From: Ornatilinea apprima
GTDB lineage: Bacteria; Chloroflexota; Anaerolineae; Anaerolineales; Anaerolineaceae
Reading direction: 5' to 3'
DNA length: 64,000 nt
NCBI RefSeq assembly: GCF_001306115.1
Contig: NZ_LGCL01000002.1
Span: 124,001-188,000, forward strand
The stretch's first letter is position 1; every line of letters starts with the position of its first letter. A program made the translations under genes and the position numbers. The notes under the pieces are model-generated. The model was not told the origin of the DNA and did no database searches. It was given only the letters and a program-made list of their open reading frames with translations. This document shows, one piece after another, positions 42,733 through 51,948 of the stretch.

Positions 42733-44577
42733 TTACCCTTCAGTTAATGGTCTTGCAAGCTGACTGCGGAACAAAATTGCGTCACGCGGGCATACCTGGG
42801 CACAAATTTCACAACCGGTGCACAAAAACGGATCGATCTCTGCCAGCGGACGATTGTACTTTTCATCCATCTTGGATGATTTCAAAATTGCCGGGCAGCC
42901 GATGCGGAAACAAGCCGTACACCCATTGCATTTTTCTTCCACCACCTGCAGCGGAGTCCAGCGTTTGCGCGCCGAGGGAAGTAAAGCGCATTCTTCTCGC
43001 GTGATCAGAACAGCCGGCTCATCCATCTTCATCCATTCTTTCAAAGTGGATTCGATGGCTTTCACATCGTAACCTTCAATCGTTTTAACATGCTCGATTC
43101 CGCAAGCGCGCACCAGTGTCTCAATATTCAGCTGAACAGATGGTTTGTTTTGTAATGTTTTTCCGGTTCCCGGATTTTGCTGGTGACCTGTCATCCCCGT
43201 GATGCGGTTATCCATGATCACCGTGATGACATTAGATTGGTTATAGACCACATTGATCAACGCCGGAATACCGGTGTGAAAGAAAGTGGAATCCCCAATC
43301 ACCGCCACATGCCGCTCAGCATCGCCAGCAACTGCAGCACCGTGGGCCACGCTAATGCTGGCGCCCATGCAACCAACGGTATGCATCGCGTTTAATGGCG
43401 GCGCAATTCCCAGCGTGTAGCAGCCAATATCACCATTTACAGGCACTTTTAGCTTGGAAAGAATATAGAATGTGCTGCGGTGCGGGCAGCCAGCGCACAG
43501 CGTGGGCGGGCGCGGTGGCAAATCGCCCAGTGCAATTTCGGGTACCGGTTCTGCTTCACCCGCTATCAGTCCGGCTTCTACCGCCGAAGCGCGCACAATT
43601 GAGGTATTAAGCTCACCAAAAACCGGAAAGATCGATTTTTGATCGGCTCGTTTGGGAGAAGAAAGGTTTTGAGGTTGGAAAAGCTCCACACCCAACAAGC
43701 GCACTTGTTGCTCAATAAAGGGATCCAGCTCTTCCAGCACTATTAATTTTTTCACACTCCTGGCAAAATCTTTAACCAACTTCACCGGCAGCGGATAAAC
43801 CATCCCCAGCTTTAAAACGCTGGCATCCGGGAAAACTTCGCGCGCGTACTGGTAGGCAATTCCTCCAGTGATAATCCCAATCTCGGATGAGCGTTGTTCC
43901 ACCCGGTTAAGTGGCGTAACTTCCGCGAATTGGGCTAACTCGTCCAGGCGATGTTCAATCACAACATGCCGCTTACGGGCATTCGCCGGAAGCATGCAGT
44001 ACTTTGCCGGGTTCCGCGGATATTGAATAGGGGCGAGATCATGCTCATGTTGCGCATCCAAATCCACCGGAGTAGACGTATGGCATACCCGTGTTGTCAG
44101 CCGCAGCAGCACAGGGGTATCATACTGCTCGCTGATCTCAAACGCGGCCTTCATAAAGTCTTTGGCTTCCTGACTATCGGCCGGGTCCAGGCATGGGATT
44201 CTAGCAAAACGGGCGTACTGGCGGTTATCCTGTTCATTTTGAGATGAATGCATCGATGGGTCGTCCGCGCTGATATAGACCAGTCCCTTTTCGATACCTG
44301 TCATCGCTCCAAAAAATAACGCGTCAGCGGCCACATTGACGCCCACATGCTTCATGGTGCAAAAAGCCCGCCGTCCGGCGTAGGCTGCGCCAATAGCTAC
44401 TTCCATTGCCACCTTTTCGTTGGGAGCCCATTCGGCATACACGCCCGGATAGGTCGCAAAGGTTTCCATAATTTCCGTACTGGGCGTGCCGGGATATCCA
44501 GAACCCACCCTGGCGCCGGCTTCCCATGCCCCCCTGGCAACCGCTTCATTACCAGATAAAAGCCTTTTTACCATCAT
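42733..44577 (-). CDS. iorA: Indolepyruvate:ferredoxin oxidoreductase, alpha subunit
   Basis: The start at the MM pair after GAAAGGGACG gives about 614 residues. RLLSGNEAVARGAWEAGARVGSGYPGTPSTEIM is the N-terminal pyrimidine domain, and GDIGCYTLGIAPPLNAMHTVGCMGASIS and DSTFFHTG the TPP-binding part. The C-terminal segment CNGCTACFRIGCP...CTGCEICAQVCP carries two ferredoxin-type [4Fe-4S] sites, the first with odd spacing as usual in IorA. It follows the ADP-forming synthetase gene by 13 bp, so product CoA esters can be used at once for ATP. Confidence 0.94.
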   Translation of the reverse strand: MMVKRLLSGNEAVARGAWEAGARVGSGYPGTPSTEIMETFATYPGVYAEWAPNEKVAMEVAIGAAYAGRRAFCTMKHVGVNVAADALFFGAMTGIEKGLVYISADDPSMHSSQNEQDNRQYARFARIPCLDPADSQEAKDFMKAAFEISEQYDTPVLLRLTTRVCHTSTPVDLDAQHEHDLAPIQYPRNPAKYCMLPANARKRHVVIEHRLDELAQFAEVTPLNRVEQRSSEIGIITGGIAYQYAREVFPDASVLKLGMVYPLPVKLVKDFARSVKKLIVLEELDPFIEQQVRLLGVELFQPQNLSSPKRADQKSIFPVFGELNTSIVRASAVEAGLIAGEAEPVPEIALGDLPPRPPTLCAGCPHRSTFYILSKLKVPVNGDIGCYTLGIAPPLNAMHTVGCMGASISVAHGAAVAGDAERHVAVIGDSTFFHTGIPALINVVYNQSNVITVIMDNRITGMTGHQQNPGTGKTLQNKPSVQLNIETLVRACGIEHVKTIEGYDVKAIESTLKEWMKMDEPAVLITREECALLPSARKRWTPLQVVEEKCNGCTACFRIGCPAILKSSKMDEKYNRPLAEIDPFLCTGCEICAQVCPRDAILFRSQLARPLTEG

Positions 44578-44590
44578 CGTCCCTTTCACA

Positions 44591-46687
44591 TTAACCAAGT
44601 ATGATTCTTCCATCGAGCGCTAACGCGCCATGGCCCTGGTCAAACACCCTCAATGGGTTAATTTCCATTTCTTGAATTTGCGGGAAGTCTCGCGCAAGAT
44701 CAGCCATCCTCATCACGATTTCCACAATCGCATCAACGTCAGCCGCGGTTTGTCCGCGCAAACCCGCCAGTAATTGGCCGGCTCGCGTGGAATCGATCAT
44801 CTCCAAAACTTGGTCTCTGCTGGAGGGTGAGATACAAAAACCAACATCTTTGAACAATTCCACATAAATGCCGCCCAATCCAAACATCATCAACGGACCA
44901 AAGCTGGGGTCACGCTTCATCCCAATAATCACTTCTGACCCTTTGGTAGCCATTCGTTCGATCAAAACGCCTTCGATGTGAGCTTTTGGCATCTTACGTT
45001 GAACATCCTCAACCATTTCATAGAAAGCGGTCAGCACAGATTCTGGATCGGAAATATTCAATCGAATCCCGCCCATATCGGATTTGTGCAAGATATCGGG
45101 GGATACAATCTTCATTACCACTGGGAAACCCATTTTCTCCGCGATAGTAGCCGCCATGCTACCAGAACTGGCAAATTCACCTTCAATAACCGGAATGCCA
45201 TAAGCCTTCAAGATTGGCCGGGTATCCGCCTCACCAACCGAAGACGAATGGTTGTTGCGCCCAAGCAGTTGACTGGCAATTTCGCGTTGGTATGCGGGCG
45301 CGATCCACGGTTCATCCGCCGGTTTGTTCTTCCAATCTTTATACCGCGACATCGCGCCCAGCACCGCCGCCGGGGTTTCTGGGAACACGTACATAGGAAT
45401 ATTATTCGCGTGCAGAATTTTTCGCGGTTCAGCGATACTCTCTTCGCCAAAAATCACCGAAAGCGATGTTTTTGGCTGGTTTTTACAGGCAGCCAGAATC
45501 GAATGGGCAATTTCTCGCGGGTCAACCAGGGAGGTGGGCACCAGGATGGTCAACACATTATCCACATTATCATCTTGCACCACAGCTTTCAGTGCGTTTT
45601 CATACTCATGCGGCTCAGCCCCGCCCAACATATCTACTGGATTAGCCACCTGAGCGCTTGGGTTGAGAATGGCGCGCAGTTTTTCCTTAGTTTCAATAGA
45701 TAAATCTGCCAGTTCAAATGAGTGCGCCGACAACGCGTCCGAAGCCAGCGCAGCCGGCCCACCTGAATTGGTGATAATGGCCGTGTTCTTGCCCACCGGC
45801 AGTGGTTGTTTGTCAAAAGCCAGGGCCACATCAAACAGCTCCGAGACTGTATTAACCTCAATCACACCGCTTTGGGCAAAAGCTGCCTGGTAGGCGGCGT
45901 GCGAACCGGCAATGGAGCCGGTATGTGAGGAGACCGCACGGGCTCCCGCCTGCGAACGGCCAGCCTTTAAGAGAACCACTGGCTTTTTCTTGGACACCTC
46001 TTTTACCACCTCAACAAACCGCTGCCCGTCCTCAATGGCCTCAACATATCCCGCGATCACCTTCACATGCTCGTCTTCACCCAAGTAAGCGATCATGTCT
46101 GTTTCGGTTACGTCCAATTCGTTCCCCATGCTGATGAAATGCGAGAAACCAACTCCTTTTCCTTTCACGTAATCCACAACACCACCGCAAATCGCGCCAG
46201 ATTGCGAAAGGAAGCCAATGCCGCCTTTGTCGGGAACGCCGCGAATGAAAGTGGTATTCAATCCGCTGTACAGGTCCATGGTTCCCACACAATTGGGTCC
46301 GATGATCCGGATACCATTTTCACGTGCAATAATAAGGCACTCTTCCTCAAGCGCCCTTCCCTCATCTCCCACCTCTTTAAACCCCCCGGAAATAATCGTA
46401 ACCGCCTTAATCCCTCTTTGCGCGCAATCCCGCAAAACCTGCGGAGCAAAATTCGCTGGCAACACTACCACCGCCAGATCAACCGGGTCGGGAACCGATC
46501 GGATATCGGGAAAGCATTGAAGACCAAGAATCACGTCGCTTTTCGGGTTAACCGGGTAAATCTCCCCGCTGTAACCATACTGCTTAAGATTCTCCAAAAT
46601 CCCATAGCTAAGTTTCGCTGGGTTGGAGCTGGCGCCGATCACTGCCACGCCAAGCGGATTAAAGAAAGGCCGCAAACTTTCGATCAT
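44591..46687 (-). CDS. ADP-forming acetate/acyl-CoA synthetase, fused alpha-beta
   Basis: This 698-residue protein has a CoA-binding domain (FFNPLGVAVIGASSNPAKLSYGILENL), a ligase domain with FLSQSGAICGG and the phospho-His region VSSHTGSIAGSHAAY. A C-terminal ATP-grasp domain follows (MGFPVVMKIVSPDILHKSDMGGIRLN, LMMFGLGGIYVELFKDVGF). It converts acyl-CoA + ADP + Pi to acid + CoA + ATP. It sits directly upstream of iorAB in the same direction (GGAGGAAATGA before its ATG), a classic archaeal-style fermentation pair. Confidence 0.93.
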   Translation of the reverse strand: MIESLRPFFNPLGVAVIGASSNPAKLSYGILENLKQYGYSGEIYPVNPKSDVILGLQCFPDIRSVPDPVDLAVVVLPANFAPQVLRDCAQRGIKAVTIISGGFKEVGDEGRALEEECLIIARENGIRIIGPNCVGTMDLYSGLNTTFIRGVPDKGGIGFLSQSGAICGGVVDYVKGKGVGFSHFISMGNELDVTETDMIAYLGEDEHVKVIAGYVEAIEDGQRFVEVVKEVSKKKPVVLLKAGRSQAGARAVSSHTGSIAGSHAAYQAAFAQSGVIEVNTVSELFDVALAFDKQPLPVGKNTAIITNSGGPAALASDALSAHSFELADLSIETKEKLRAILNPSAQVANPVDMLGGAEPHEYENALKAVVQDDNVDNVLTILVPTSLVDPREIAHSILAACKNQPKTSLSVIFGEESIAEPRKILHANNIPMYVFPETPAAVLGAMSRYKDWKNKPADEPWIAPAYQREIASQLLGRNNHSSSVGEADTRPILKAYGIPVIEGEFASSGSMAATIAEKMGFPVVMKIVSPDILHKSDMGGIRLNISDPESVLTAFYEMVEDVQRKMPKAHIEGVLIERMATKGSEVIIGMKRDPSFGPLMMFGLGGIYVELFKDVGFCISPSSRDQVLEMIDSTRAGQLLAGLRGQTAADVDAIVEIVMRMADLARDFPQIQEMEINPLRVFDQGHGALALDGRIILG

Positions 46688-46712
46688 TCATTTCCTCCGG
46701 GGTTGCTAATAT

Positions 46713-47630
46713 TCAATTGCCAAAAAAATGCGATAGGATTGCATCTACCGAACTTCCGTAGCTCTCGCCAAACAAGTTCAAATGGTTAAGCAGATGGTAA
46801 AGGTTATAAATGGATTTTCGCTCAGCATATTGCGGATCTAATGGCCAGGCAGTTTGATACGCATCATAAAAGTCTCGAGAAAAACCGCCAAACAATTCTG
46901 TGAATGCCAAGTCCGCTTCCCGGTCGCCAAAAAAGATCGCCGGATCAATCAAATAGGGTTGGTCATTTATTCCCACAATAAAATTACCGCCCCACAAATC
47001 TCCATGCAAGAGGGAAGGTTGAATATCCCGGCCGCCCAGGAATTGATCCAGATGATCCATACCTTTTTCCAGCAAACGTTTCCGCTTGCCCGGCATGCGT
47101 CCCTGGCGGACCGCCAGATCAAACTGTGGTTTCAACCGGCAATCTCTGAAGAAGTCCACCCAACTTCCACTCCAGGTGTTCAATTGCGGGTTGCTGCCAA
47201 TGTAATTGTCATACCATAGGCCAAATCGATTTCCATACTTCTCAGAAGTACAACGATGCAAAACAGCCAGCTGCTCGCCAAGCAAACGGTGATGATGCCC
47301 CACCCCTCCGCCAGCCGCCCCACCAACCCATTCCACTAAGAGGAACCCCGGCAAGGCGCCTTCTTTCTCGCCCCACGCGTATACCTTTGGAACATTCACA
47401 CTGTGCGTGCTGGCGAGATAGGCGAGGCTTTCAGCTTCAATCTGAAACATCTTCGGAAAGGGGCGGGGATTCCATTTTACAAAATAGACGGCTTCTTCGG
47501 TATCCAACCTAGCGGACTGACTGATGCACCCACCTCCAACCCGCACAAGGCTCTTCCATGCAGAAAAATCCCCGCAGCGCTGCAAGGCTTCCCGAATTCT
47601 GTCTTCCAGCGGTACGGGGAAATCGCTCAT
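46713..47630 (-). CDS. Fructosamine kinase family protein
   Basis: This 305-residue protein has the FN3K layout: GGGCISQSARLDT, YFVKWNPRPFPKMFQIEAESLAYLAST, FLLVEWV, the catalytic loop SLLHGDLWGGNFIV and LIDPAIFFGDREADLAFTELFGGF. It phosphorylates ketosamines on glycated proteins or small molecules so that they fall apart. Its start overlaps the stop of the protein phosphatase gene by ATGA; fructosamine kinase plus LMW phosphatase is a recurrent bacterial pair. Confidence 0.92.
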   Translation of the reverse strand: MSDFPVPLEDRIREALQRCGDFSAWKSLVRVGGGCISQSARLDTEEAVYFVKWNPRPFPKMFQIEAESLAYLASTHSVNVPKVYAWGEKEGALPGFLLVEWVGGAAGGGVGHHHRLLGEQLAVLHRCTSEKYGNRFGLWYDNYIGSNPQLNTWSGSWVDFFRDCRLKPQFDLAVRQGRMPGKRKRLLEKGMDHLDQFLGGRDIQPSLLHGDLWGGNFIVGINDQPYLIDPAIFFGDREADLAFTELFGGFSRDFYDAYQTAWPLDPQYAERKSIYNLYHLLNHLNLFGESYGSSVDAILSHFFGN

Positions 47631-48097
47631 AATCCATGCCTGGCGCGAATTTCATTTAGCAAACACTGGCAGCCATCGCGCACCAGATCGTATACCACAT
47701 CAAAATTCTGCTCATAATAGGGGTCAGGCACGTCGAGCGGGTGCCCATTATCGCAATAGCTCAACAGCAGCCTGGACTCAACACCCAGTCTTTTTAGCGC
47801 GGCCGCGTTCTCCTGGTCCAAAGCGACCACATAATCCGCCTGACGAAGCGCTACAGAGTTAACCTGCTGAGCCCGTTTTTGCGGATCGAGATATACCTGA
47901 TTTAACTTGAGAACCGCCTGGGTTCCCGAGTGCGGGCGTTCACCTGTATGCCAGCCGCCTGTTCCCCCAGAAGAAATTTCAAATTGCTCTTCGAGGCTGG
48001 CCTCTTTGACCAGGCTCTTAAAAACGGCCTCAGCCATCGGAGAACGGCAAATATTACCCAGGCACACAAATACAACTTTTATTTTTGGATTCTCCAT
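47627..48097 (-). CDS. Low molecular weight protein-tyrosine phosphatase
   Basis: This 156-residue protein has the P-loop VCLGNICRSPMAEAVF (CX5R) at residues 11-18, GTGGWHTGERPHSGTQAVL, and the general-acid loop VPDPYYEQNFDVVYDLV. It dephosphorylates phosphotyrosine or ketosamine-related phosphates. It is the first gene of the phosphatase-fructosamine kinase pair, on the same strand as the ACD-IOR genes, which begin 26 bp after the kinase. They may form one transcript. Confidence 0.93.
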   Translation of the reverse strand: MENPKIKVVFVCLGNICRSPMAEAVFKSLVKEASLEEQFEISSGGTGGWHTGERPHSGTQAVLKLNQVYLDPQKRAQQVNSVALRQADYVVALDQENAAALKRLGVESRLLLSYCDNGHPLDVPDPYYEQNFDVVYDLVRDGCQCLLNEIRARHGL

Positions 48098-48166
48098 CAG
48101 TTGAACCTTTAAGAATTAAGATGAAACAATTATAACAATAACCACCTCGTTTTTAGAATCAGAATC

Positions 48167-48201
48167 AAAAAACCCACGGCCTGTCTGAAGCTGGCCGTGG
48201 G
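48167..48201 (-). terminator. Intrinsic terminator of the KorAB operon
   Basis: On the minus strand CCCACGGC pairs with GCCGTGGG and is followed by six T, 7 bp after korB. Confidence 0.85.
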
Positions 48202-48207
48202 CTGCCA

Positions 48208-49248
48208 CTAGAACATGAGATTGTTGACCATTTCCAAGGTGTCTCTTGCCGGGCGGATCTCTTCCGGCTCCAGTCGATTAAGCGGTTTTTCAGTCAGTTT
48301 GAACATATCAAAGAAATTCGTCGGAGCTGGGTTAAAGTAGATCAACCCGGTAACCAGTTGATTCTTTCTTTCAGCCTCTTCCAACATGCGCAGTGCTTCC
48401 CAACGGTTGGTCGGATCATAATCTTCAGCCAGTTTACGCAGCAATATTTTGGAACCGTCATGCAGCTCAATTTCCCGGCAGGAACCCTGGTTAAAGTCCT
48501 CAATCATAATTTCTTCTTCCATGGGAACAAAGGAAAGGTCATGCAAGGGCACTTCATGCTTCTTTCCCCAGGTATAGGAATGCATATACATTTCCAAATT
48601 ATGAAAGGTTACGCAAGGGCTGATGATGTCGATAACCGCCAATCCATTATGAACCAAGGAGGCCTTAATTAATTCTTTCACCTGCTTTGGGTCGCCGGCA
48701 AAAGACCTGGCAACAAAGGAGGCATTTCCAATCAAGGCTTCCATACAAATATCAACCGGAGAATATAGATTACGGCCTTGTTTCTTCAATTCAAGGTCCT
48801 TTTCGGCCGTTGCAGAAAACTGTCCCTTGGTTAACCCATACACGCCGTTATTTTCTACAATATAGACCATGGGCATGTTCCGGCGAATGATGTGCTTGAA
48901 CTGCCCCATGCCGATACTGACGGTGTCTCCATCACCGCTCACACCGAGGCCCTTTAACCTTGTATCGCCAAACAAAGCCCCTTCAGCCAGAGACGGCATT
49001 CTTCCATGCAGCCCATTAAATCCAAAGCTGCGCCCCAGAAAATAGGTGGGGCTTTTGCTGGAGCAGCCAATACCGCTAAATTTAACAATCCGGGCCGGGT
49101 CAATACCCAACTCATAACACGCAGAAATGATTTGCGCCGAAACAGAATTATGCCCACAGCCCTGGCACAAAGTGGAAGGAAGTCCTTTATAATCCGAACG
49201 CTGCATGCCAATTGCGTTGACGCTTTTTTCAGTTAATATATCAGCCAT
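48208..49248 (-). CDS. 2-oxoacid:ferredoxin oxidoreductase beta subunit (KorB-like)
   Basis: This 346-residue protein has CQGCGHNSVSAQIISACYELG, FSGIGCSSKSPTYFLG, the TPP/Mg loop GVSGDGDTVSIGMGQFKHIIRRN and a Cys in DIISPCVTFHN. Those four Cys match the single [4Fe-4S] site of OGOR-type beta subunits. It binds TPP and passes electrons to ferredoxin. It starts directly after the alpha-gamma subunit gene. Confidence 0.92.
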   Translation of the reverse strand: MADILTEKSVNAIGMQRSDYKGLPSTLCQGCGHNSVSAQIISACYELGIDPARIVKFSGIGCSSKSPTYFLGRSFGFNGLHGRMPSLAEGALFGDTRLKGLGVSGDGDTVSIGMGQFKHIIRRNMPMVYIVENNGVYGLTKGQFSATAEKDLELKKQGRNLYSPVDICMEALIGNASFVARSFAGDPKQVKELIKASLVHNGLAVIDIISPCVTFHNLEMYMHSYTWGKKHEVPLHDLSFVPMEEEIMIEDFNQGSCREIELHDGSKILLRKLAEDYDPTNRWEALRMLEEAERKNQLVTGLIYFNPAPTNFFDMFKLTEKPLNRLEPEEIRPARDTLEMVNNLMF

Positions 49249-51090
49249 TTATTTACCCTCCGCGCGAATGACCTGCTCTTTGATCCATTTAGCGGTCAGC
49301 GGCAAACCGTCTAAATGCGATAATTGGATAAACCGGGTCGCCAATTCAGGCATGTCCAACATGAGCAACTGCTTTAATTGACCGTCACGATTGAGTTCCA
49401 CAACATATACCTTTTTATAGGCACGGGTAAAATCTGCGATTTTTTTCGAAAACGGGATAGAACGCACTCGTAAATAATCTGATGGAATGCCAACATCCTT
49501 AAGCAGCTTGCGTGCTTCCTGAATTGCAAACTCCGCGGAGCCCATGGATATGATGGCAATCTCAGATCCTTGCATGGTTTCGATGATTGGTCCAGGCAGC
49601 GCCTCCCGCGATGATTGATATTTCGCGTCCAGGCGGGTCATCAAATTTTGCCAATCCTCACCGGTTTCGCTGTAATTGGCAAATTCATCATGCCCGGTGC
49701 CGCGAGCGAAATACGCAGCCGCGGGATGCTGGTTGCCCATCACTGTCCGGTATGGAATATGATCGCCGTCAACATCCCAATATCGGCCCCATTTACCGTT
49801 CGTATCGATCATTTTCTGCAAATCGTCTTCCCATAAAATCTTTCCCCTGTCTATTGGTTCGTCTGGGTATTGAAATGGTTTCGACATCCACTGGTTCATT
49901 CCCATGTCAAGGTCACTCAAAACGATAACGGGAGTCTGATAGTGTTCAGCGATATCAAAAGCTCTCCAGCCAAGTTCAAAACACTCGTTGATTGAACCCG
50001 GAATCAAAATGATGAATTGACAATCACCGTGACTGTGGAAAAATGCTTGCGTGAGGTCGCCTTGCGCGGTCCGCGTGGGTAGCCCTGTGCTGGGGCCTAC
50101 GCGCTGCACATCCCAAACCACCACCGGCACCTCCGAAAAATACGCCAATCCCAAATATTCAGACATCAAGCTCAATCCAGGGCCCGAGGTGGCCGTCATC
50201 GCGCGCAGACCGGCCCAGCCCGCTCCAATACTCATTCCTATGGCCGCCAGTTCATCCTCAGCTTGTACCACAGCATAGGTGCAGCGTTTTGTTTCTTTCT
50301 CTTTTCGCAAGAGCGGCAGGTATTCATGCAACGCTTCCGGCAAAGAGGATGCCGGTGTAATGGGGTACCAGGCCAAAAACTGCACGCCGCCGTAGATGGA
50401 ACCCAGCGCAGCAGCGGTATTTCCATCGGACATAATGCAATCTTGGGTTCCATTCATGGGCTCAACAAAATAATGGTCCGTCTTGACCAGGTTATCTCGC
50501 GCCCAATCAACCGCCAATTGAATAATCGCCATATTCCCGTCAACCGCGGCCTGTTTCCCTTTGAAATGGAAATCGAGAGCCACGCGAATTTTTTCTAAGT
50601 CAATCCCCAACATTTGAGCCAGAATGCCAACATACACCATATTGGCAACATAATCGCGCATCTTTGGAGACACATTCGAATCTTTTGAAATCTGCTTGAT
50701 TGGCATAGGATAGTAAGTTACATCAGCACGAGTGCGCGGTACCTGAATATCATCCGCATAAAAAAGAACGCCACCGGGAACAATGTAATCCAACTCTTTT
50801 TGAATGGTGGATGCATTCATAGCCACGACAATATCATCCTGTTCCACCCGCGCCAGCCAGCCCTCGCGGCTTAATCGCAGCGTGTACCAGGTTGGCAGTC
50901 CCTTAATATTGGAGGGAAATATATTTTTTCCGGAGACAGGTATCCCCATTTTGAACAACGCCCTCAGCAGCGTTGTGTTAGCCGTCTGGCTGCCGGACCC
51001 ATTTACCGTACTGAAGGTGATGGAAAAATCATTGACAATGCGCTCGGCGGGCGTAGCCTGAAAAGGTTCAGTCTCATTCATTGGAGACAT
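49249..51090 (-). CDS. 2-oxoacid:ferredoxin oxidoreductase fused gamma-alpha subunit (KorA-like)
   Basis: The start after AAAAGGAGCAAATTCGAA gives 613 residues; an earlier ATG overlapping the regulator's stop would add 11. Residues 15-190 are the gamma domain (TFSTVNGSGSQTANTTLLRALFKMG). The alpha part follows with QFLAWYPITPASSLPEALHEYLP and TATSGPGLSLMSEYLGLAYFSEVPVVVWDVQRVGPSTGLPT. This is the 2-oxoglutarate or branched 2-oxoacid type. It lies immediately after a GntR/FCD regulator. The exact oxoacid is not readable. Confidence 0.9.
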   Translation of the reverse strand: MSPMNETEPFQATPAERIVNDFSITFSTVNGSGSQTANTTLLRALFKMGIPVSGKNIFPSNIKGLPTWYTLRLSREGWLARVEQDDIVVAMNASTIQKELDYIVPGGVLFYADDIQVPRTRADVTYYPMPIKQISKDSNVSPKMRDYVANMVYVGILAQMLGIDLEKIRVALDFHFKGKQAAVDGNMAIIQLAVDWARDNLVKTDHYFVEPMNGTQDCIMSDGNTAAALGSIYGGVQFLAWYPITPASSLPEALHEYLPLLRKEKETKRCTYAVVQAEDELAAIGMSIGAGWAGLRAMTATSGPGLSLMSEYLGLAYFSEVPVVVWDVQRVGPSTGLPTRTAQGDLTQAFFHSHGDCQFIILIPGSINECFELGWRAFDIAEHYQTPVIVLSDLDMGMNQWMSKPFQYPDEPIDRGKILWEDDLQKMIDTNGKWGRYWDVDGDHIPYRTVMGNQHPAAAYFARGTGHDEFANYSETGEDWQNLMTRLDAKYQSSREALPGPIIETMQGSEIAIISMGSAEFAIQEARKLLKDVGIPSDYLRVRSIPFSKKIADFTRAYKKVYVVELNRDGQLKQLLMLDMPELATRFIQLSHLDGLPLTAKWIKEQVIRAEGK

Positions 51091-51119
51091 TTCGAATTTG
51101 CTCCTTTTAGATAGATTCA

Positions 51120-51824
51120 TCACTCAAATTTTTGACGCGAGTCATCGTGCGGTCTTTGGTATAGAAGATTCATATGCTCAGTAAGCATTTTATAACCGCC
51201 AACCAGGTCACCTTTCTCCAGAGCACTGACAATCGACTGGTGATATTGCCATACAGCTTCCAGGTATGCCAGGTCAACAAAAGAATTCAATCCGGCCTGC
51301 TCATACATGTCCCAATACGCCTCGAGAAGCCCAAGCACAAACGGGTTCCTCAGACGCTTATATAACGTGATATGTAATTCACGGTGTTCCCATTGCGGAA
51401 TCTGCGGCGGCCGGCTGCGGAGTTTCTCCATCGCTCGATCGACCAGTTGGTTTAGATAATGAATATCCTCGCCGGTAACCTGCGCAGCCACTTCATACCA
51501 GTAAGCCGCCTCTATTTTTTTTCGTAGATCAGAAAAATCCCGGAATAATTCCGGGTTTACTTCAATAGCATAATTGAGACTGATGTGAATGGCGTCTGAA
51601 AAATTATAGGGCAGCGGCTTAATACCCGTTCGTGGCTTGACCTCAACTAGCTTCAGTGCTCTGGCTACTTCCAACTGCTCCCGCACACTGGCGGTGCTTA
51701 CACCCATCTCCTGGCTTAATTCAGACAGAGTGGGCAGTCGCTGGGAATCCTGGCGCACATGCATTGCCAGATAGCTCAAAAAATTGGATAGGGATGGCTG
51801 TGATGCGGGTTGTTTTTTTATCAT
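51120..51824 (-). CDS. GntR/FadR-type transcriptional regulator (FCD domain)
   Basis: This 234-residue protein has an N-terminal winged helix (LPTLSELSQEMGVSTASVREQLEVARALKLVEVKPRTGI) and an all-helical FCD ligand domain (DFSDLRKKIEAAYWYEVAAQV, HRELHITLYKRLRNPFVLGLLEAYWDMYE, YHQSIVSALEKGDLVGGYKMLTEHM). The His and Asp residues there bind a metal and an organic acid in relatives. It is the first gene of the korAB operon and probably senses a related oxo or hydroxy acid. A clear promoter with an upstream inverted repeat precedes it. Confidence 0.9.
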   Translation of the reverse strand: MIKKQPASQPSLSNFLSYLAMHVRQDSQRLPTLSELSQEMGVSTASVREQLEVARALKLVEVKPRTGIKPLPYNFSDAIHISLNYAIEVNPELFRDFSDLRKKIEAAYWYEVAAQVTGEDIHYLNQLVDRAMEKLRSRPPQIPQWEHRELHITLYKRLRNPFVLGLLEAYWDMYEQAGLNSFVDLAYLEAVWQYHQSIVSALEKGDLVGGYKMLTEHMNLLYQRPHDDSRQKFE

Positions 51825-51877
51825 TTCTGGCTTTCAGAACAAATCATCAGATTAATTAGATCATTTGCTCTGCAGCC

Positions 51878-51937
51878 AGTATAACATCTTTAATCGTCCC
51901 GTTCAATGAGACGTTTGTAATGTAGTTTCAATTACAA
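51878..51937 (-). promoter_or_regulatory. Promoter and candidate operator of the GntR-korAB operon
   Basis: On the minus strand a -35 TTGAAC (51906-51901), 17 bp and a -10 TATACT (51883-51878) form a good sigma-70 promoter. Just upstream of the -35 lies the inverted repeat TTGTAAT-N9-ATTACAA (51915-51937), a plausible site for the GntR protein. Confidence 0.68.
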
Positions 51938-51948
51938 TTCACATTTGT

